Positions 27,621 to 45,634 are shown, counted from the stretch's first letter. The stretch: DNA of 64,000 bases from Actinotignum schaalii FB123-CNA-2 (GCF_000411135.1 NZ_KE150263.1:434594-498593), one strand, 5' to 3'. Notes: generated by a model not told the origin, from the sequence alone. Program-made: numbers and translations.

Positions 27621-27932
27621 TTAGACGATTTCGCCGTAGATGTCGATGGAGCCTTCGCGCAAGGTCACGATGGCCCGCTTGGTATTCTTGCGCCGCCCGA
27701 TGCCGTTGCGCGTACGCCGGGTCTTACCCTGGCGATTCTGCGTATTGACGGAGGCAACCTTGACGCCAAAAATCGCTTCGACGGCCTGCTTGATTTCAGT
27801 CTTATTCGAACGCGGATCCACGAAGAAGGTGTACTTACCCTGTTCTTCGAGCAACGCGCTCTTCTCCGACATCACCGGGGCGAGGATGACATCGTGCGGG
27901 TTCTTATTCCAGAAGTTACCGTTCTCAGTCAT
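27621..27932 (-). CDS. rplW: 50S ribosomal protein L23
   Basis: 103 residues; [27 protein letters not shown] is diagnostic. Docking site for trigger factor and SRP at the tunnel exit. One-base overlap with rplD (TAATG). Confidence 0.98.
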   Translation of the reverse strand: MTENGNFWNKNPHDVILAPVMSEKSALLEEQGKYTFFVDPRSNKTEIKQAVEAIFGVKVASVNTQNRQGKTRRTRNGIGRRKNTKRAIVTLREGSIDIYGEIV

Positions 27933-28579
27933 TACTTCTCATCCTTCTTGGTGTTCTTCTCCACGAAGGCGCCGAGCGCCGCTTCGGTGAAGATAACGTC
28001 ATCAGCAGCAAGAACGTCGTAGCTATTGAGCTGATCAACGTAGAGGACGTGGATCTGCGGGAGATTGCGCACGGAAAGCACCGAGGCATCATCTTCACGC
28101 TGGACCACAACGAGCGCCTTGCGCCCCTCGTTCATCTTCTCGATAAGCGCACGCGCCGCCTTGGTGGACGGAGTCTCATCAGCAACAAAAGCGGTCACGG
28201 CGTGAATACGCTCGTGGCGCGCCCGGTCCGAGAGGGACTGCAGCAGCGCGGCCGCAATCATCTTCTTGGGGGTGCGCTGCGAGTAGTCACGCGGCTGCGG
28301 GCCGTGAACGACGCCGCCACCGACCCACTGCGGAGCGCGGATCGAGCCCTGACGAGCCCGACCGGTACCCTTCTGGCGCCACGGCTTCTTGCCGCCGCCG
28401 GATACCTGACCGCGGGTCTTCGTGGCGTGGGTACCCAGGCGGGCCGCAGCTTGCTGCGCATTGACGACCTGGTGCACCAGCGCCATATTGAAGTCGAGAT
28501 CAAAGAGCTGAGCCGGGAGGGTAGCCTGCGAGGTCACCTTGCCGGTTTCATCGAGAACGTCAATCTTGAAGTCTGCCAT
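27932..28579 (-). CDS. rplD: 50S ribosomal protein L4
   Basis: 215 residues; [32 protein letters not shown] is the conserved tunnel loop. In E. coli L4 also autoregulates the S10 operon; the long rpsJ leader here leaves room for that but no L4 site is evident. Confidence 0.98.
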   Translation of the reverse strand: MADFKIDVLDETGKVTSQATLPAQLFDLDFNMALVHQVVNAQQAAARLGTHATKTRGQVSGGGKKPWRQKGTGRARQGSIRAPQWVGGGVVHGPQPRDYSQRTPKKMIAAALLQSLSDRARHERIHAVTAFVADETPSTKAARALIEKMNEGRKALVVVQREDDASVLSVRNLPQIHVLYVDQLNSYDVLAADDVIFTEAALGAFVEKNTKKDEK

Positions 28580-28581
28580 TG

Positions 28582-29247
28582 TTAGGCTCCCTTCACGGAC
28601 GTGCGGACCACAACCGAGCCACCCTTTGCACCGGGGATGGCGCCAACCACGAGCAACAGGCCGTTCTCGAGGTCAACGGAGTGGATGGACAGATTCTGCA
28701 CCGTCACGCGGTCCTGCCCCATGCGACCAGCCATGCGCAGACCCTTGAAGACGCGCGAGGGGGTGGCGCAGGCGCCGATAGAACCGGGCTTGCGGTGGTT
28801 ACGGTGCGCACCGTGGGAGGCCGAGACACCGGCGAAGCCGTGACGCTTCATAACACCGGCGAAGCCCTTACCGCGGGAGGTACCAATAACGTCAACGGAC
28901 TGACCGGCTTCGAAAATATCCGCGGTCAGTTCCTGCCCGAGCGTGTATTCACTCGCATCGGGAGTGCGGATTTCCGCCAGCTTCTTGCGCGGCGTAACAC
29001 CGGCCTTAGCGAAGTGGCCCTGGAGCGGCTTGGTGACGTTCTTCGTCTTTTCGTCGCCCGAGGCGAGCTGCACGGCGGAATAGCCGTCGACCTCGGGGGT
29101 GCGAACCTGGGTCACCACATTGGTGCCCACGCGCACAACGGTAATGGGAAGGAGGCGCCCGTCCTCATCCCAGAGCTGGGTCATCCCCAGCTTCGTGCCC
29201 AGCAAAGCCTTCACGGGCTTGCTGGCAACAGCTTGCTTGGAGTTCAT
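28582..29247 (-). CDS. rplC: 50S ribosomal protein L3
   Basis: 221 residues; [18 protein letters not shown] start, [14 protein letters not shown] and [27 protein letters not shown] are canonical. Confidence 0.98.
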   Translation of the reverse strand: MNSKQAVASKPVKALLGTKLGMTQLWDEDGRLLPITVVRVGTNVVTQVRTPEVDGYSAVQLASGDEKTKNVTKPLQGHFAKAGVTPRKKLAEIRTPDASEYTLGQELTADIFEAGQSVDVIGTSRGKGFAGVMKRHGFAGVSASHGAHRNHRKPGSIGACATPSRVFKGLRMAGRMGQDRVTVQNLSIHSVDLENGLLLVVGAIPGAKGGSVVVRTSVKGA

Positions 29248-29258
29248 TGCGTATTACC

Positions 29259-29567
29259 TCAGAGCTTGATTTCCACGTTGACGTCAGCCGGAAGATCGAG
29301 ACGGCGCAAGCTGTCAATCGTCTTCAGGGTGGGATCCACGATGTCAATAAGGCGCTTGTGTGTGCGCATCTCAAAGTGATCGCGGGAGTCCTTGTACTTG
29401 TGGGGCGAGCGGATAACGCAAAAAACGTTTTTTTCCGTCGGCAGCGGGACGGGTCCCACCACGGTCGCGCCGGTACGCGCAACTTCATCGACGAGCTTCT
29501 TGGCCGCGCTATCAATGACCTCATGGTCATATGACTTCAGCCGAATGCGGATCTTCTGTCCCGCCAT
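29259..29567 (-). CDS. rpsJ: 30S ribosomal protein S10 (NusE)
   Basis: 102 residues, [41 protein letters not shown]. First gene of the S10 operon. Also NusE in transcription-translation coupling with NusG encoded at 51796-52608. Confidence 0.98.
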   Translation of the reverse strand: MAGQKIRIRLKSYDHEVIDSAAKKLVDEVARTGATVVGPVPLPTEKNVFCVIRSPHKYKDSRDHFEMRTHKRLIDIVDPTLKTIDSLRRLDLPADVNVEIKL

Positions 29568-29678
29568 GGCGCGTCTACCTCTCTTTAGCTTCGGTGCCCG
29601 GTACCCGCACTCGGGCGTGTCGTACCGGAGGTAAATCTAGTAGCCATGCCCTATGTGAGGTTACGGAGAACCCTTTAT

Positions 29679-29707
29679 ACGATAATCGGCGTTGGGTAAC
29701 CGATTAA
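29679..29707 (-). promoter_or_regulatory. Probable S10 operon promoter
   Basis: TTAATC, 17-base spacer, TATCGT on the minus strand, giving a leader of about 105 bases. TATAAA at 29674-29679 is an alternative -10. Confidence 0.45.
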
Positions 29708-29738
29708 GTTCCTTCGCTCGTAATCCGAGCAACTTGTT

Positions 29739-29765
29739 AAGTATGCCAAAAACTTCGGCATACTT
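29739..29765. promoter_or_regulatory. Perfect 9-base inverted repeat, operator-like
   Basis: AAGTATGCC-(9)-GGCATACTT between the divergent S10 and dehydrogenase promoters. Could be a repressor site or a small hairpin. Confidence 0.5.
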
Positions 29766-29831
29766 TCAAGACTTTCACGGCGAACGTGTGCCGTTTCTCA
29801 TTCCCAGCAAACCCGAAAGTCAGCTGGCACG

Positions 29832-29846
29832 GGTAAAAATTTTACC
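29832..29846. promoter_or_regulatory. AT-rich palindrome GGTAAAAATTTTACC
   Basis: 7-base arms around a single A, about 120 bases before the dehydrogenase -35. AT-rich against a GC-rich background; operator candidate. Confidence 0.45.
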
Positions 29847-29967
29847 GAAAGGCCGAGTTTCACGCAAGAAACGCGTGTGGTGAGGCGCTTCACGTCATAG
29901 TACGACGACGCCGCAGCCTCCCGAGCCCTTGGCCACGCGGGCCGCCAGCGGCGCCGTCGCCCCACCC

Positions 29968-29996
29968 TTGCCCCGAATACTGCCACCACCTAGCAT
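29968..29996 (+). promoter_or_regulatory. Promoter of the aldehyde/alcohol dehydrogenase pair
   Basis: TTGCCC, 17-base spacer, TAGCAT; leader of about 75 bases ending in GGAGG nine bases before the ATG. Confidence 0.5.
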
Positions 29997-30077
29997 GGCC
30001 TTAAGTGATCTACATCGCTTAGCGGCGCGGACGTCGCGGGCGGGTGATCATCCACCATACCGAGGAGGTAGACAAAG

Positions 30078-31502
30078 ATGTCCTATCGATCAACAAATCC
30101 CTACACCGGCGAGGTGTTCGCCGAATTCCCCTATGCCACCGATGATGAGGTGGATAAGGCACTCGAGCTGGCCCACGAAACATTCCAGACGTGGAGCCGC
30201 ACCTCCATTGCCGAACGTGCCGCTATTTTGCGCCGCGCCGCGGATATCGCGGAAGAGCGCGCAAGTGAACTGGGGGCCCTGGCCACCCTGGAAATGGGCA
30301 AACTCATAGGAGAAGCTACCGGAGAAGCCGGTAACACCGTGCCCACGATGCTGCGTTGGCTCGCTGACGAAGCGGAAAATATTTTAGCTCCGCGCCCTGT
30401 CAGTTCCACCGCCGCACCTTTTGAAGGCTATATTGCCTATCGCCCGGAGGGCGTCGTCGTCGAAATTGAACCGTGGAACTTCCCCTACTACCAGGCCATT
30501 CGCGGTTTCGCTCCCGCAATGCTCTGCGGCAATACGGTTATTCTCAAGCACGCGTCGATTCTGCCGCAATGCGCCGCAGCGATTGTCCAGGTGCTTTACG
30601 ATGCCGGGTTGCCCCGCGGGGTGTGGCAAAATCTCTACGCCACCCACGCGCAGGTGGAGCGGCTCATCAGTGATGATCGGGTACGTATCGTGACGCTTAC
30701 CGGCTCGGAAGCAGCGGGAGCGAAAATCGCGCAACTCGCCTCCCGGCACCTGAAGAAATCCGTGATGGAACTGGGTGGTTCCGATCCCTTTATTATTTTA
30801 GACGACGCCGATATTGAGGCTACGATTCAGCTAGCCATCATGGGACGCTGTTTTAATGCCGGCCAGGTATGCGCCTCCCCCAAGCGCATGATCGTTCCCG
30901 ATGCGCTCTATGACAGGTTCGTGGCCGGACTCAAGGAAAGCACCGCGCAGCTGCGGCCCGGAGACCCGGCAGCAGAAGAAACCACCGTGCCGCCGATGTC
31001 GTCCCGCGAGCAGGCCGCCACGGTCAATGATCAAATCCGGCGGGCTATCGCAGGCGGGGCGAGCGCCACTCCCCTGGGCCATATTGTTCCCGAGGGAGAT
31101 ACCTGGGTGCAGCCCACCCTGCTCGAAAACGTGGATCGGGATAACCCCGTCTTCTACGAGGAGATTTTCGGGCCGGTCTGGAGCATCTACCGGGTATCCT
31201 CAGAAGAAGAAGCAATCCGACTGGCTAATGATTCGTGCTACGGGCTGGGCGGAACGGTTCATTCGGTAGACGTGGCGCATGCCGCGCGCGTTGCCGCCCG
31301 GGTAGATACCGGCACCGTTGCCATTAACTCCCCGGTTCCCGCTGTTCCCGCCGGCATGCCTTTCGGCGGTGTCAAGCGCTCCGGCTTCGGGCGCGAGATG
31401 GGATACGAAGGCGTACGCGAATTCGCCAATATCCAGTCGATTCTTCTCCCAGAAGGAATCTCCGCGGCGGAGTTCCTCTCCTCGCTTTCAGGAAAGGAGT
31501 AA
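30078..31502 (+). CDS. NAD(P)-dependent aldehyde dehydrogenase, succinate-semialdehyde type
   Basis: 474 residues, ALDH superfamily. EPWNFPYYQ (131-139), cofactor block LTGSEAAGAKIA, general base Glu231 in MELGGSDPF and nucleophile Cys265 in GQVCASPKR. The EPWNFPYY plus LKHAS pattern is closest to NAD-dependent succinate-semialdehyde dehydrogenases (GabD/Sad class), but broad short-chain aldehyde use is equally possible. Good Shine-Dalgarno (GGAGG). Stop is 2 bases before the alcohol dehydrogenase start, so the two form one operon that could run alcohol to aldehyde to acid, or the reverse. Confidence 0.88.
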   Translation: MSYRSTNPYTGEVFAEFPYATDDEVDKALELAHETFQTWSRTSIAERAAILRRAADIAEERASELGALATLEMGKLIGEATGEAGNTVPTMLRWLADEAENILAPRPVSSTAAPFEGYIAYRPEGVVVEIEPWNFPYYQAIRGFAPAMLCGNTVILKHASILPQCAAAIVQVLYDAGLPRGVWQNLYATHAQVERLISDDRVRIVTLTGSEAAGAKIAQLASRHLKKSVMELGGSDPFIILDDADIEATIQLAIMGRCFNAGQVCASPKRMIVPDALYDRFVAGLKESTAQLRPGDPAAEETTVPPMSSREQAATVNDQIRRAIAGGASATPLGHIVPEGDTWVQPTLLENVDRDNPVFYEEIFGPVWSIYRVSSEEEAIRLANDSCYGLGGTVHSVDVAHAARVAARVDTGTVAINSPVPAVPAGMPFGGVKRSGFGREMGYEGVREFANIQSILLPEGISAAEFLSSLSGKE

Positions 31503-31504
31503 GC

Positions 31505-32605
31505 ATGAAAGCAGCAGTAGTTAATTCTGTGGGCGGTGGGTTCACCATCGAAGATATCGAGATTGCCGAACCCATCGGGCGTGAGGTACTTTTCGACGTC
31601 AAGGCTTCCGGCCTGTGCCGCTCGGATCTCACGCTCTCCACCACCAATTTCGGTTTCCCCTTCCCGCAGGTGCTCGGACACGAAGCCGCCGGTATTGTGA
31701 CCGCCGTCGGCCCGGACGTGAAAGAAATTAAGGTCGGTGACCACGTGGTCGCTTCCCTCATCCAGTACTGCGGGCACTGCCGGGCCTGCCGGGAATCACG
31801 CATGTACGAATGTGAATTCCCGGAAGAAACACTGCGCGGCCCTGACGAAGCCCCGCGGCTGAGCCGGAACGGTGAACCGATTTTCCAGACATACGGTATC
31901 GCCGGTTTTGCTGAGCAGGCACTCGTGCACGAACACCAGGTAGCGAAGATCAACCCGGAGATGCCTTTCCCACAGGCCTGTGTGATCGGATGCGCCGTTA
32001 TTACCGGTGCGGGCGCAGCTCTGAACACCGCGCAGGTACGCCCCGGTGACACCGTGGCCGTGGTCGGCTTAGGTGGCGTGGGCCTGAGCATCGTCAACGG
32101 CGCCCGCATTGCCGGGGCCGGGCGGATTATCGGGGTGGATACCAACCCGGAAAAGGAAGAATTCGGGAAGAAATTCGGGATGACCCACTTCGTCAACGCG
32201 GGTGATTCGAACGTTATCGAGCAAATTTTCGCGGCCACTGATGGGCGCGGGGTGGATAAGTCCTTCGAGGCACTCGGCATCGTACCCACGATGGAAACCG
32301 CCATTGCCGCGACGCGGCAGGGCGGGGACGTGTACGTGGCTGGGGTATTCAAGCCGGAGATGGAGTGGACGATCAATCCGCTCAACGAGTTCTTTGTGCA
32401 CCGGCGCCATATCCACGCGGTGTACATGGGGAATACCGATATTAAGACCGATATTCCCCAGTACGTAGAGTTCTACCAACAGGGCCGTCTCCACCTTAAT
32501 GACCTTGTTGCCACCGAGATTGCCCTGGACGATATCGATGCGACCTATAAGGCCATGGTGAATCATCACGCCGGGATTGGCCGCGTCGTTATCACGTCCT
32601 TCTAG
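31505..32605 (+). CDS. Zinc-dependent alcohol dehydrogenase (MDR family)
   Basis: 366 residues. Catalytic zinc ligands Cys38 and His59-Glu60 (SGLCRSD, LGHEAAG); structural zinc Cys89, 92, 95, 103 (CGHCRACRESRMYEC); Rossmann loop VVGLGGVGLS; VDTNPEKEEFGKKFG with Asp indicating NAD(H) preference. Class-III-like long form with an insert around residues 105-125. ATG directly after AAAGGAGTAAGC. Partner of the aldehyde dehydrogenase immediately upstream; natural substrate unknown. Confidence 0.88.
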   Translation: MKAAVVNSVGGGFTIEDIEIAEPIGREVLFDVKASGLCRSDLTLSTTNFGFPFPQVLGHEAAGIVTAVGPDVKEIKVGDHVVASLIQYCGHCRACRESRMYECEFPEETLRGPDEAPRLSRNGEPIFQTYGIAGFAEQALVHEHQVAKINPEMPFPQACVIGCAVITGAGAALNTAQVRPGDTVAVVGLGGVGLSIVNGARIAGAGRIIGVDTNPEKEEFGKKFGMTHFVNAGDSNVIEQIFAATDGRGVDKSFEALGIVPTMETAIAATRQGGDVYVAGVFKPEMEWTINPLNEFFVHRRHIHAVYMGNTDIKTDIPQYVEFYQQGRLHLNDLVATEIALDDIDATYKAMVNHHAGIGRVVITSF

Positions 32606-32667
32606 CCGCGGCGTTGTTAAGTTCGAGCGCTGTCCCTGCGGCCGCAACGAACGAACCGGTGCACTAG

Positions 32668-33300
32668 CTAGAGTAAGGCCGCGAGTTCGGCCAGGAGGAA
32701 CTCCCCCACATCCACGGTGAAAGCGCCGGCACTGCGGGCTGCGGCCAGCCCGGGCCCGGAATCCTCGAAAGCGAGGCAGTTCTCGATGGCAACGCCCAAG
32801 CGCTGCGCACCCAGGAGGTAGGGAGCGGGATTCGGTTTACCGGGGACATTATCGTCCCCGGTAACCGCCGCCTCCAGCCTACTGCCCGGGCCAGCAAGAA
32901 AGATTTCCACCGGGCGGCCCGGGGTGGCCGTCACAAGTGCTTGTGGGATGCCGGCCGCGGAAAACGCATCGAGAAGCTTCTCCGCGCCGTCAATGAGCTG
33001 GGCATCGGCCATGTGATCGGCCATGGCGCGCAGCACTTCCGCAAACATTTTCCAGGGGTCAACTTCTCCCCCGCCGCGGCGCACCGCGTCCATCATGCGC
33101 CGTCCGTGCGCGATGGTATCCGCCCCGCGAATGGCCACAATATCCTCATCCGTCCAGATTCCACCGTGGGAACGCACCACATTCCCCGATACCCGGGCCC
33201 ATTCCTCTTCCGAATCCACCAGGGTGCCATCCATATCCCAGAGCACCGCGGCCGGGGCTCCAGGCATACCAATTTTTCTATACACATCCTCTAGTGCCAT
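32668..33300 (-). CDS. HAD-superfamily phosphatase
   Basis: 210 residues. Motif I WDMDGTLVDSEEEW, motif II ALVTATPGRP, motif III/IV GKPNPAPYLLGAQRL and FEDSGPGLAAARSAG: subfamily IA, beta-phosphoglucomutase/phosphoglycolate-phosphatase-like with a helical cap. Substrate not predictable. Stands alone, converging with the alcohol dehydrogenase; a TTGCAC-17-CAGAGT promoter ends 6 bases before the ATG. Confidence 0.87.
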   Translation of the reverse strand: MALEDVYRKIGMPGAPAAVLWDMDGTLVDSEEEWARVSGNVVRSHGGIWTDEDIVAIRGADTIAHGRRMMDAVRRGGGEVDPWKMFAEVLRAMADHMADAQLIDGAEKLLDAFSAAGIPQALVTATPGRPVEIFLAGPGSRLEAAVTGDDNVPGKPNPAPYLLGAQRLGVAIENCLAFEDSGPGLAAARSAGAFTVDVGEFLLAELAALL

Positions 33301-33306
33301 AGCGTC

Positions 33307-33335
33307 ACTCTGCCAAGTTCTGCGTCGTCGTGCAA
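33307..33335 (-). promoter_or_regulatory. Promoter of the HAD gene (possibly leaderless)
   Basis: TTGCAC, 17-base spacer, CAGAGT, six bases, ATG. The -35 overlaps a TCTGCGTCGTCGTGC variant of the recurrent motif. Confidence 0.4.
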
Positions 33336-33340
33336 ATACA

Positions 33341-33371
33341 AAGGGACCCTAGCGCAATGCTAGGGTCCCTT
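33341..33371 (-). terminator. Terminator after tuf
   Basis: Perfect 13-base stem AAGGGACCCTAGC / GCTAGGGTCCCTT with a 5-base loop, about 70 bases after the tuf stop; followed by TGTATTTG. Confidence 0.85.
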
Positions 33372-33438
33372 CCCGCCTCACGGCGGACGTTTTGCTCAGT
33401 TACCCGGCAACCGGGTAGCCTCGCGCCGATGCATCAAG

Positions 33439-34629
33439 TTACTTGATGATCTTGGTGACGCGCCCTGAACCAACGGTGTGGCCGCCCTCGCGAATAGCGA
33501 AGCCGAGGCCCTCTTCCATGGCGATGGGCTGAATGAGCTCAACCGACATCTCGGTGTTGTCGCCGGGCATAACCATCTCGGTGCCTTCGGGCAGCGTGAT
33601 GACGCCGGTGACGTCCGTGGTGCGGAAGTAGAACTGCGGGCGGTAGTTGGAGAAGAACGGGTTGTGACGGCCGCCTTCTTCCTTCTTCAGCACGTAGACC
33701 TGAGCTTCAAACTGGGTGTGCGGGGTGATGGTGCCGGGCTTGGCCACAACCTGGCCACGCTCAACATCTTCACGCTTGGTGCCGCGGAGCAGCAGACCGC
33801 AGTTTTCGCCGGCTTCGGCGTAGTCCATCTGCTTGTGGAACATTTCGATACCGGTAACGGTGGTCTTCTGGGTATCGCGGATACCGAGAATTTCCACTTC
33901 CTCGTTGAGGTTGAGGATACCGCGCTCCACACGACCGGTGACCACGGTGCCGCGACCGGTAATGGTGAAGACGTCCTCAATCGGCATGAGGAACGGCTTA
34001 TCGGTGTCACGCACCGGATCCGCGAAGTAGTTGTCCACCTGATCCATGAGCTCTTCGATGGAAGCAACCCACTTGGGATCGCCTTCCAGTGCCTTGAGAG
34101 CGGAGATCTTCACGACCGGGAGGTCATCGCCCGGGTAATCCTGGGAGGAAAGAAGTTCGCGGACTTCCATTTCCACCAGTTCGAGCAGCTCTTCGTCGTC
34201 AACCATATCGGACTTGTTGAGAGCAACGATGATCTGGGGCACGCCCACCTGACGGGCGAGCAGCACGTGCTCACAGGTCTGGGCCATCGGGCCGTCGGTC
34301 GCCGCGACCACGAGGATCGCGCCGTCCATCTGGGCCGCACCGGTAATCATGTTCTTGATGTAGTCCGCGTGGCCGGGGGCGTCAACGTGTGCGTAGTGAC
34401 GCTTCTCGGTCTGGTATTCCACGTGGGACACGTTGATGGTAATACCGCGCTGGCGCTCTTCGGGAGCGTTGTCAACCTGATCGAACGGGGTGTACTCGTT
34501 CAGATCCGGGTACTTATCCGACAGAACCTTGGTGATCGCAGCGGTCGTGGTCGTCTTTCCGTGATCGACGTGACCGATGGTGCCAATGTTCATATGCGGC
34601 TTGGACTTATCGTACTTGGCCTTCGCCAC
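33439..34629 (-). CDS. tuf: Elongation factor Tu
   Basis: 396 residues. G1 [11 protein letters not shown]3 DAPGHADY, G4 NKSDM, G5 [11 protein letters not shown] start four bases after AGGAGGG. The only tuf copy in the window. A TACAAT -10 candidate at 34714-34719 in the fusA-tuf gap would give tuf a promoter in addition to read-through from rpsL. Confidence 0.98.
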   Translation of the reverse strand: MAKAKYDKSKPHMNIGTIGHVDHGKTTTTAAITKVLSDKYPDLNEYTPFDQVDNAPEERQRGITINVSHVEYQTEKRHYAHVDAPGHADYIKNMITGAAQMDGAILVVAATDGPMAQTCEHVLLARQVGVPQIIVALNKSDMVDDEELLELVEMEVRELLSSQDYPGDDLPVVKISALKALEGDPKWVASIEELMDQVDNYFADPVRDTDKPFLMPIEDVFTITGRGTVVTGRVERGILNLNEEVEILGIRDTQKTTVTGIEMFHKQMDYAEAGENCGLLLRGTKREDVERGQVVAKPGTITPHTQFEAQVYVLKKEEGGRHNPFFSNYRPQFYFRTTDVTGVITLPEGTEMVMPGDNTEMSVELIQPIAMEEGLGFAIREGGHTVGSGRVTKIIK

Positions 34630-34733
34630 TGGGCCCTCCTGGGACTCTAGAAATTACTTACAGCTATGTGGATGATGCTCGCGCATAATCCGGTCTGTTC
34701 CGAACAGTTACCTATTGTAAACGAAACCGGCGA

Positions 34734-36860
34734 CTATTCACCACGAGATTCCGCGATGATCTGTTCCGCAACGGCCTTCGGGACCTCGGCGTAGGAATCC
34801 ATCTGCATGGAATACACCGCGCGCCCCTGGGTCTTCGACCGCAGGTCGCCAACGTAGCCGAACATTTCGCTCAGCGGCACATTGGCGCGCACGATCTTGA
34901 CGCCCGTCGCATCCTCCATGGACTTGATCATACCGCGCCGGGAGTTCAGGTCGCCGATAACGTCGCCCATGTACTCTTCCGGGGTGCGGACTTCCACGTC
35001 CATGATGGGTTCCAGAAGCACAGGATTGGCGCGCCGTGCGCCTTCCTTGAACACCTGGTTACCCGCGATCTTGAACGCCAGCTCCGAAGAGTCGACGTCG
35101 TGATAAGCGCCGTCTTCCAGGGTGGCCTTGACGCCCACCACCGGGAACCCGGCGAGGACACCATTCTGCATGGCTTCCTGGATACCCTGATCGACAGACG
35201 GGATGTATTCACGCGGAACGCGACCACCGGTCACGGCGTTGACAAATTCGTAGGTGTTCCCGTCTTCGTTCGAGTCAAGCGGCTCAAACGTGACGATGAC
35301 ACGCGCGAACTGGCCCGAGCCACCCGTCTGCTTCTTATGGGTGTATTCGACGCTATCGACCTTCTTGCGGATCGTCTCGCGGTAGGCAACCATCGGAGCA
35401 CCGACGTTCGCATCAACCTTGAACTCACGCTTCATACGGTCGACGAGGATATCGAGGTGGAGTTCGCCCATACCGCCGATGACGGTCTGGCCGGTTTCCT
35501 CATCCTGACGAACCGTGAAGGTCGGATCCTCTTCCGCGAGCTTCTGAATAGCCACGGAAAGCTTTTCTTGGTCACCCTTCGACTTCGGCTCAATCGCCAC
35601 GTGAATCACGGGCTCCGGGAAGGACATGGACTCAAGAATAATCGGGGCGTCCTGGGCGCAGAGGGTATCACCGGTGGTGGTGTCCTTCAGCCCGATGAAC
35701 GCGTAAATATGCCCGGCATGCGCCTCTTCAACAGGATTTTCCTTATTGGAGTGCATCTGGAACATTTTGCCCACGCGCTCCTTGCGGCCCTTGACCGAGT
35801 TGAGCACCTGGGTACCGGCCGCCACCTTACCGGAGTACACGCGGATGTAGGTGAGCTTGCCGTAGAAGGGGTGCACCGCAATCTTGAAGGCCAGCGCGGA
35901 GAACGGCTCGTTCTCGCTCGGGTGGCGTTCTTCGGTTTCACCGTCTTCTTCGTGACCCGGCTTGAAGCCCTTGATAGCCGGAACGTCAATCGGGGCGGGC
36001 AGGAAGTGCACCACGCCGTCCAGGGCGGGCTGAATACCCTTGTTCTTGTAGGCCGAACCGGCATACACGGGGTAGATTTCCGAGGCGATCGTACGGATAC
36101 GCAGACCCTTGATCATATCCTCGGTGCTCAGCTCGCCATCCTCGAGGTACTTCTCCATGAGTTCATCGGAGGCTTCGGCGGCATCTTCCATAGCGGCCAT
36201 GCGCAGCTCTTCGGCCTTGGCCTGCAGTTCGGCGGGGATATCTTCTTCCACCACAACGGCGCCCCAGGTGTCATTACCCTGGGCATCCTTTTCGGGGAAG
36301 CGGATCGCCTTCATCTTGAGCACGTCCACCACGCCGGAGAAGTCATTCTCCGCGCCGATCGGGAAGGTGATAACAGTCGGGTGGGCGCTGAGGCGATCCC
36401 GAATGGTCTGGACGGAGAAGTCGAAGTTCGCCCCCAACTTATCCATCTTATTGATGAGACAAATACGCGGCACGTGGTACTTATCAGCCTGGCGCCACAC
36501 CGTTTCCGACTGCGGCTCCACGCCTTCCTTACCGTCGAACACCGCGATGGCGCCGTCCAGCACGCGCAGGGAGCGCTCCACTTCCACGGTGAAATCAACG
36601 TGGCCGGGGGTGTCGATGATATTGAACTGCGTACCCTTCCAGAACGCGGTGACCGCAGCGGACGTAATCGTAATGCCGCGTTCCTTTTCCTGTTCCATCC
36701 AGTCGGTCGTCGAGGCGCCGTCATGGGTTTCACCCAGCTTGTGGTTAATGCCGGTGTAGAGCAGGATGCGTTCGGTGGTCGTTGTCTTGCCGGCATCGAT
36801 GTGAGCCATGATGCCGATATTGCGAACCTTGGAAAGGTCCGTAAGCACTTCTTGTGCCAC
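34734..36860 (-). CDS. fusA: Elongation factor G
   Basis: 708 residues, full five-domain EF-G. GTPase motifs [45 protein letters not shown]; domain [31 protein letters not shown] start. 42 bases after rpsG in the str operon. Confidence 0.98.
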   Translation of the reverse strand: MAQEVLTDLSKVRNIGIMAHIDAGKTTTTERILLYTGINHKLGETHDGASTTDWMEQEKERGITITSAAVTAFWKGTQFNIIDTPGHVDFTVEVERSLRVLDGAIAVFDGKEGVEPQSETVWRQADKYHVPRICLINKMDKLGANFDFSVQTIRDRLSAHPTVITFPIGAENDFSGVVDVLKMKAIRFPEKDAQGNDTWGAVVVEEDIPAELQAKAEELRMAAMEDAAEASDELMEKYLEDGELSTEDMIKGLRIRTIASEIYPVYAGSAYKNKGIQPALDGVVHFLPAPIDVPAIKGFKPGHEEDGETEERHPSENEPFSALAFKIAVHPFYGKLTYIRVYSGKVAAGTQVLNSVKGRKERVGKMFQMHSNKENPVEEAHAGHIYAFIGLKDTTTGDTLCAQDAPIILESMSFPEPVIHVAIEPKSKGDQEKLSVAIQKLAEEDPTFTVRQDEETGQTVIGGMGELHLDILVDRMKREFKVDANVGAPMVAYRETIRKKVDSVEYTHKKQTGGSGQFARVIVTFEPLDSNEDGNTYEFVNAVTGGRVPREYIPSVDQGIQEAMQNGVLAGFPVVGVKATLEDGAYHDVDSSELAFKIAGNQVFKEGARRANPVLLEPIMDVEVRTPEEYMGDVIGDLNSRRGMIKSMEDATGVKIVRANVPLSEMFGYVGDLRSKTQGRAVYSMQMDSYAEVPKAVAEQIIAESRGE

Positions 36861-36902
36861 TTTTCGCTCTCTTCTATCTCGCGGGTCAGATAACCCTGGT
36901 GA

Positions 36903-37373
36903 TTACCAGCGGTAGTGGGCGAAGGCCTTATTGGCTTCCGCCATGCGGTGGGTATCCTCGCGGCGCTTAACAGCACCACCAAGGCCGTTGGAGGCATCGA
37001 GGATTTCGTTGAGGAGACGTTCCGTCATGGTGTTTTCGCGACGCTGGCGCGCGAATTCCACCAGCCAGCGCAGGCCAAGGGCCGTGGAACGGCCAGCCTT
37101 GACTTCCACCGGCACCTGGTAGGTGGCGCCACCGACACGGCGGGAACGCACTTCCAGCTGCGGACGAATGTTATCCATAGCGCGCTTGAGAACCGCCAGG
37201 GCGTCCTGCCCGGACTTTTCCGCCACGCCTTCCATCGCACCGTAGACGATGGACTGCGCCAGGGACTTCTTGCCATCCACGAGGACGCGGTTGACCAGCT
37301 GGGTCACCAGCTGGGAGTTGTAAACCGGATCGCTGACCAGCGGACGCTTCTTAACCGGACCCTTACGAGGCAT
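36903..37373 (-). CDS. rpsG: 30S ribosomal protein S7
   Basis: 156 residues; [45 protein letters not shown], and C-terminal [20 protein letters not shown]. One-base overlap with rpsL stop (TAATG). Confidence 0.98.
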   Translation of the reverse strand: MPRKGPVKKRPLVSDPVYNSQLVTQLVNRVLVDGKKSLAQSIVYGAMEGVAEKSGQDALAVLKRAMDNIRPQLEVRSRRVGGATYQVPVEVKAGRSTALGLRWLVEFARQRRENTMTERLLNEILDASNGLGGAVKRREDTHRMAEANKAFAHYRW

Positions 37374-37747
37374 TACTTCTTCTCCTTCTTGGCGCCGTAA
37401 CGGGAACGAGCCTGGTTGCGGCTCTTCACGCCCTGGGTGTCAAGGGCGCCGCGGACGATCTTGTACCGCACACCGGGGAGGTCCTTCACGCCACCGCCGC
37501 GAACGAGGACGATGGAGTGTTCCTGCAGGTTGTGACCTTCACCGGGGATGTACGCCGTCACTTCGATGCCGGAGGACAGGCGAACACGGGCAACCTTACG
37601 GAGCGCAGAGTTCGGTTTCTTGGGGGTGGTGGTGAACACGCGGGTGCACACCCCACGACGCTGGGGGCTCCCCTTAAGCGCCGGGCGCTTAGGAGCGCGC
37701 TTCTTCTTCGCGCGGCCCTCGCGGACCAGCTGCTGAATTGTAGGCAC
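37373..37747 (-). CDS. rpsL: 30S ribosomal protein S12
   Basis: 124 residues from GTG 37747 ([15 protein letters not shown]), four bases after CAGGAGA; the longer frame to 37807 covers the promoter. [18 protein letters not shown] and [18 protein letters not shown] keep the two lysines whose change gives streptomycin resistance elsewhere, so wild-type for that trait. Confidence 0.98.
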   Translation of the reverse strand: MPTIQQLVREGRAKKKRAPKRPALKGSPQRRGVCTRVFTTTPKKPNSALRKVARVRLSSGIEVTAYIPGEGHNLQEHSIVLVRGGGVKDLPGVRYKIVRGALDTQGVKSRNQARSRYGAKKEKK

Positions 37748-37772
37748 TACTTCTCCTGATAGACAGATGAAT

Positions 37773-37778
37773 ATTATA
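37773..37778 (-). promoter_or_regulatory. -10 box of the str operon promoter
   Basis: Perfect TATAAT 25 bases before the rpsL GTG, with a very short leader; the -35 region (near GTTCGG) is poor. Confidence 0.6.
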
Positions 37779-37989
37779 ACGTTTGCCAAATCTGCCCGAA
37801 CGCACACCGCTCATTACGGGACGGCCGGAGGCCGCCACAACAGACCCGCAAACAGGCAACCTAAACAAGAATAGCGGTTAACACGAGGAGCCGTCAAAGA
37901 TTCGTGGGCTGAGGTGTTAGGAAACACACGGGCTGCGGGCCCGCCCCGGCGCTTCTTTTAACGCGCACTTCTTTTTACAACGACGCCGC

Positions 37990-38020
37990 AGCGGGGCGGC
38001 CACACCGTGGCCGCCCCGCT
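37990..38020 (-). terminator. Terminator after rpoC
   Basis: Perfect 14-base stem AGCGGGGCGGCCAC / GTGGCCGCCCCGCT with a 3-base nominal loop, 30 bases past the rpoC stop; no T tract. Its distal flank is one copy of the ACGACGCCGCAGC motif. Confidence 0.8.
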
Positions 38021-38049
38021 GGGAGCTCCCCCGCTACCGGGGAACTTGT

Positions 38050-41937
<3,888 letters not shown>

Positions 41938-41982
41938 GATTCCTACTTCCGATGTTGTGCGCCACTAAGAAGATTTGAGAGT

Positions 41983-45480
<3,498 letters not shown>

Positions 45481-45605
45481 AGTGGATCCTTCCCTGACGA
45501 ATCTGGCAGAAGGACAATCCAGTCACCCTCACCGAAAACCGCGATATCACGCCAAAAAACGCTGCGGAGGTGATCAAGGGCATAGGAGTGTCAACGCAAG
45601 TTTCT

Positions 45606-45634
45606 ACACTACACGTTTTAACGGCAAGAACCAA
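45606..45634 (-). promoter_or_regulatory. rpoBC promoter
   Basis: TTGGTT, 17-base spacer, TAGTGT on the minus strand. Confidence 0.5.

Larger units (their letters stand above)
29568..30077. other. Divergent gap between rpsJ and the aldehyde dehydrogenase
   Basis: 510 bases without a gene. Contains the probable S10-operon promoter, two palindromes (29739-29765, 29832-29846), one copy of the TACGACG motif (29901-29917) and a promoter for the dehydrogenase pair. Confidence 0.7.

Noticed and set aside
34695-34707. CTGTTCCGAACAG as an SOS (LexA) box before tuf
   Set aside because: The actinobacterial SOS box is GAAC-(4)-GTTC; here the halves are in the reverse order and only one base apart.
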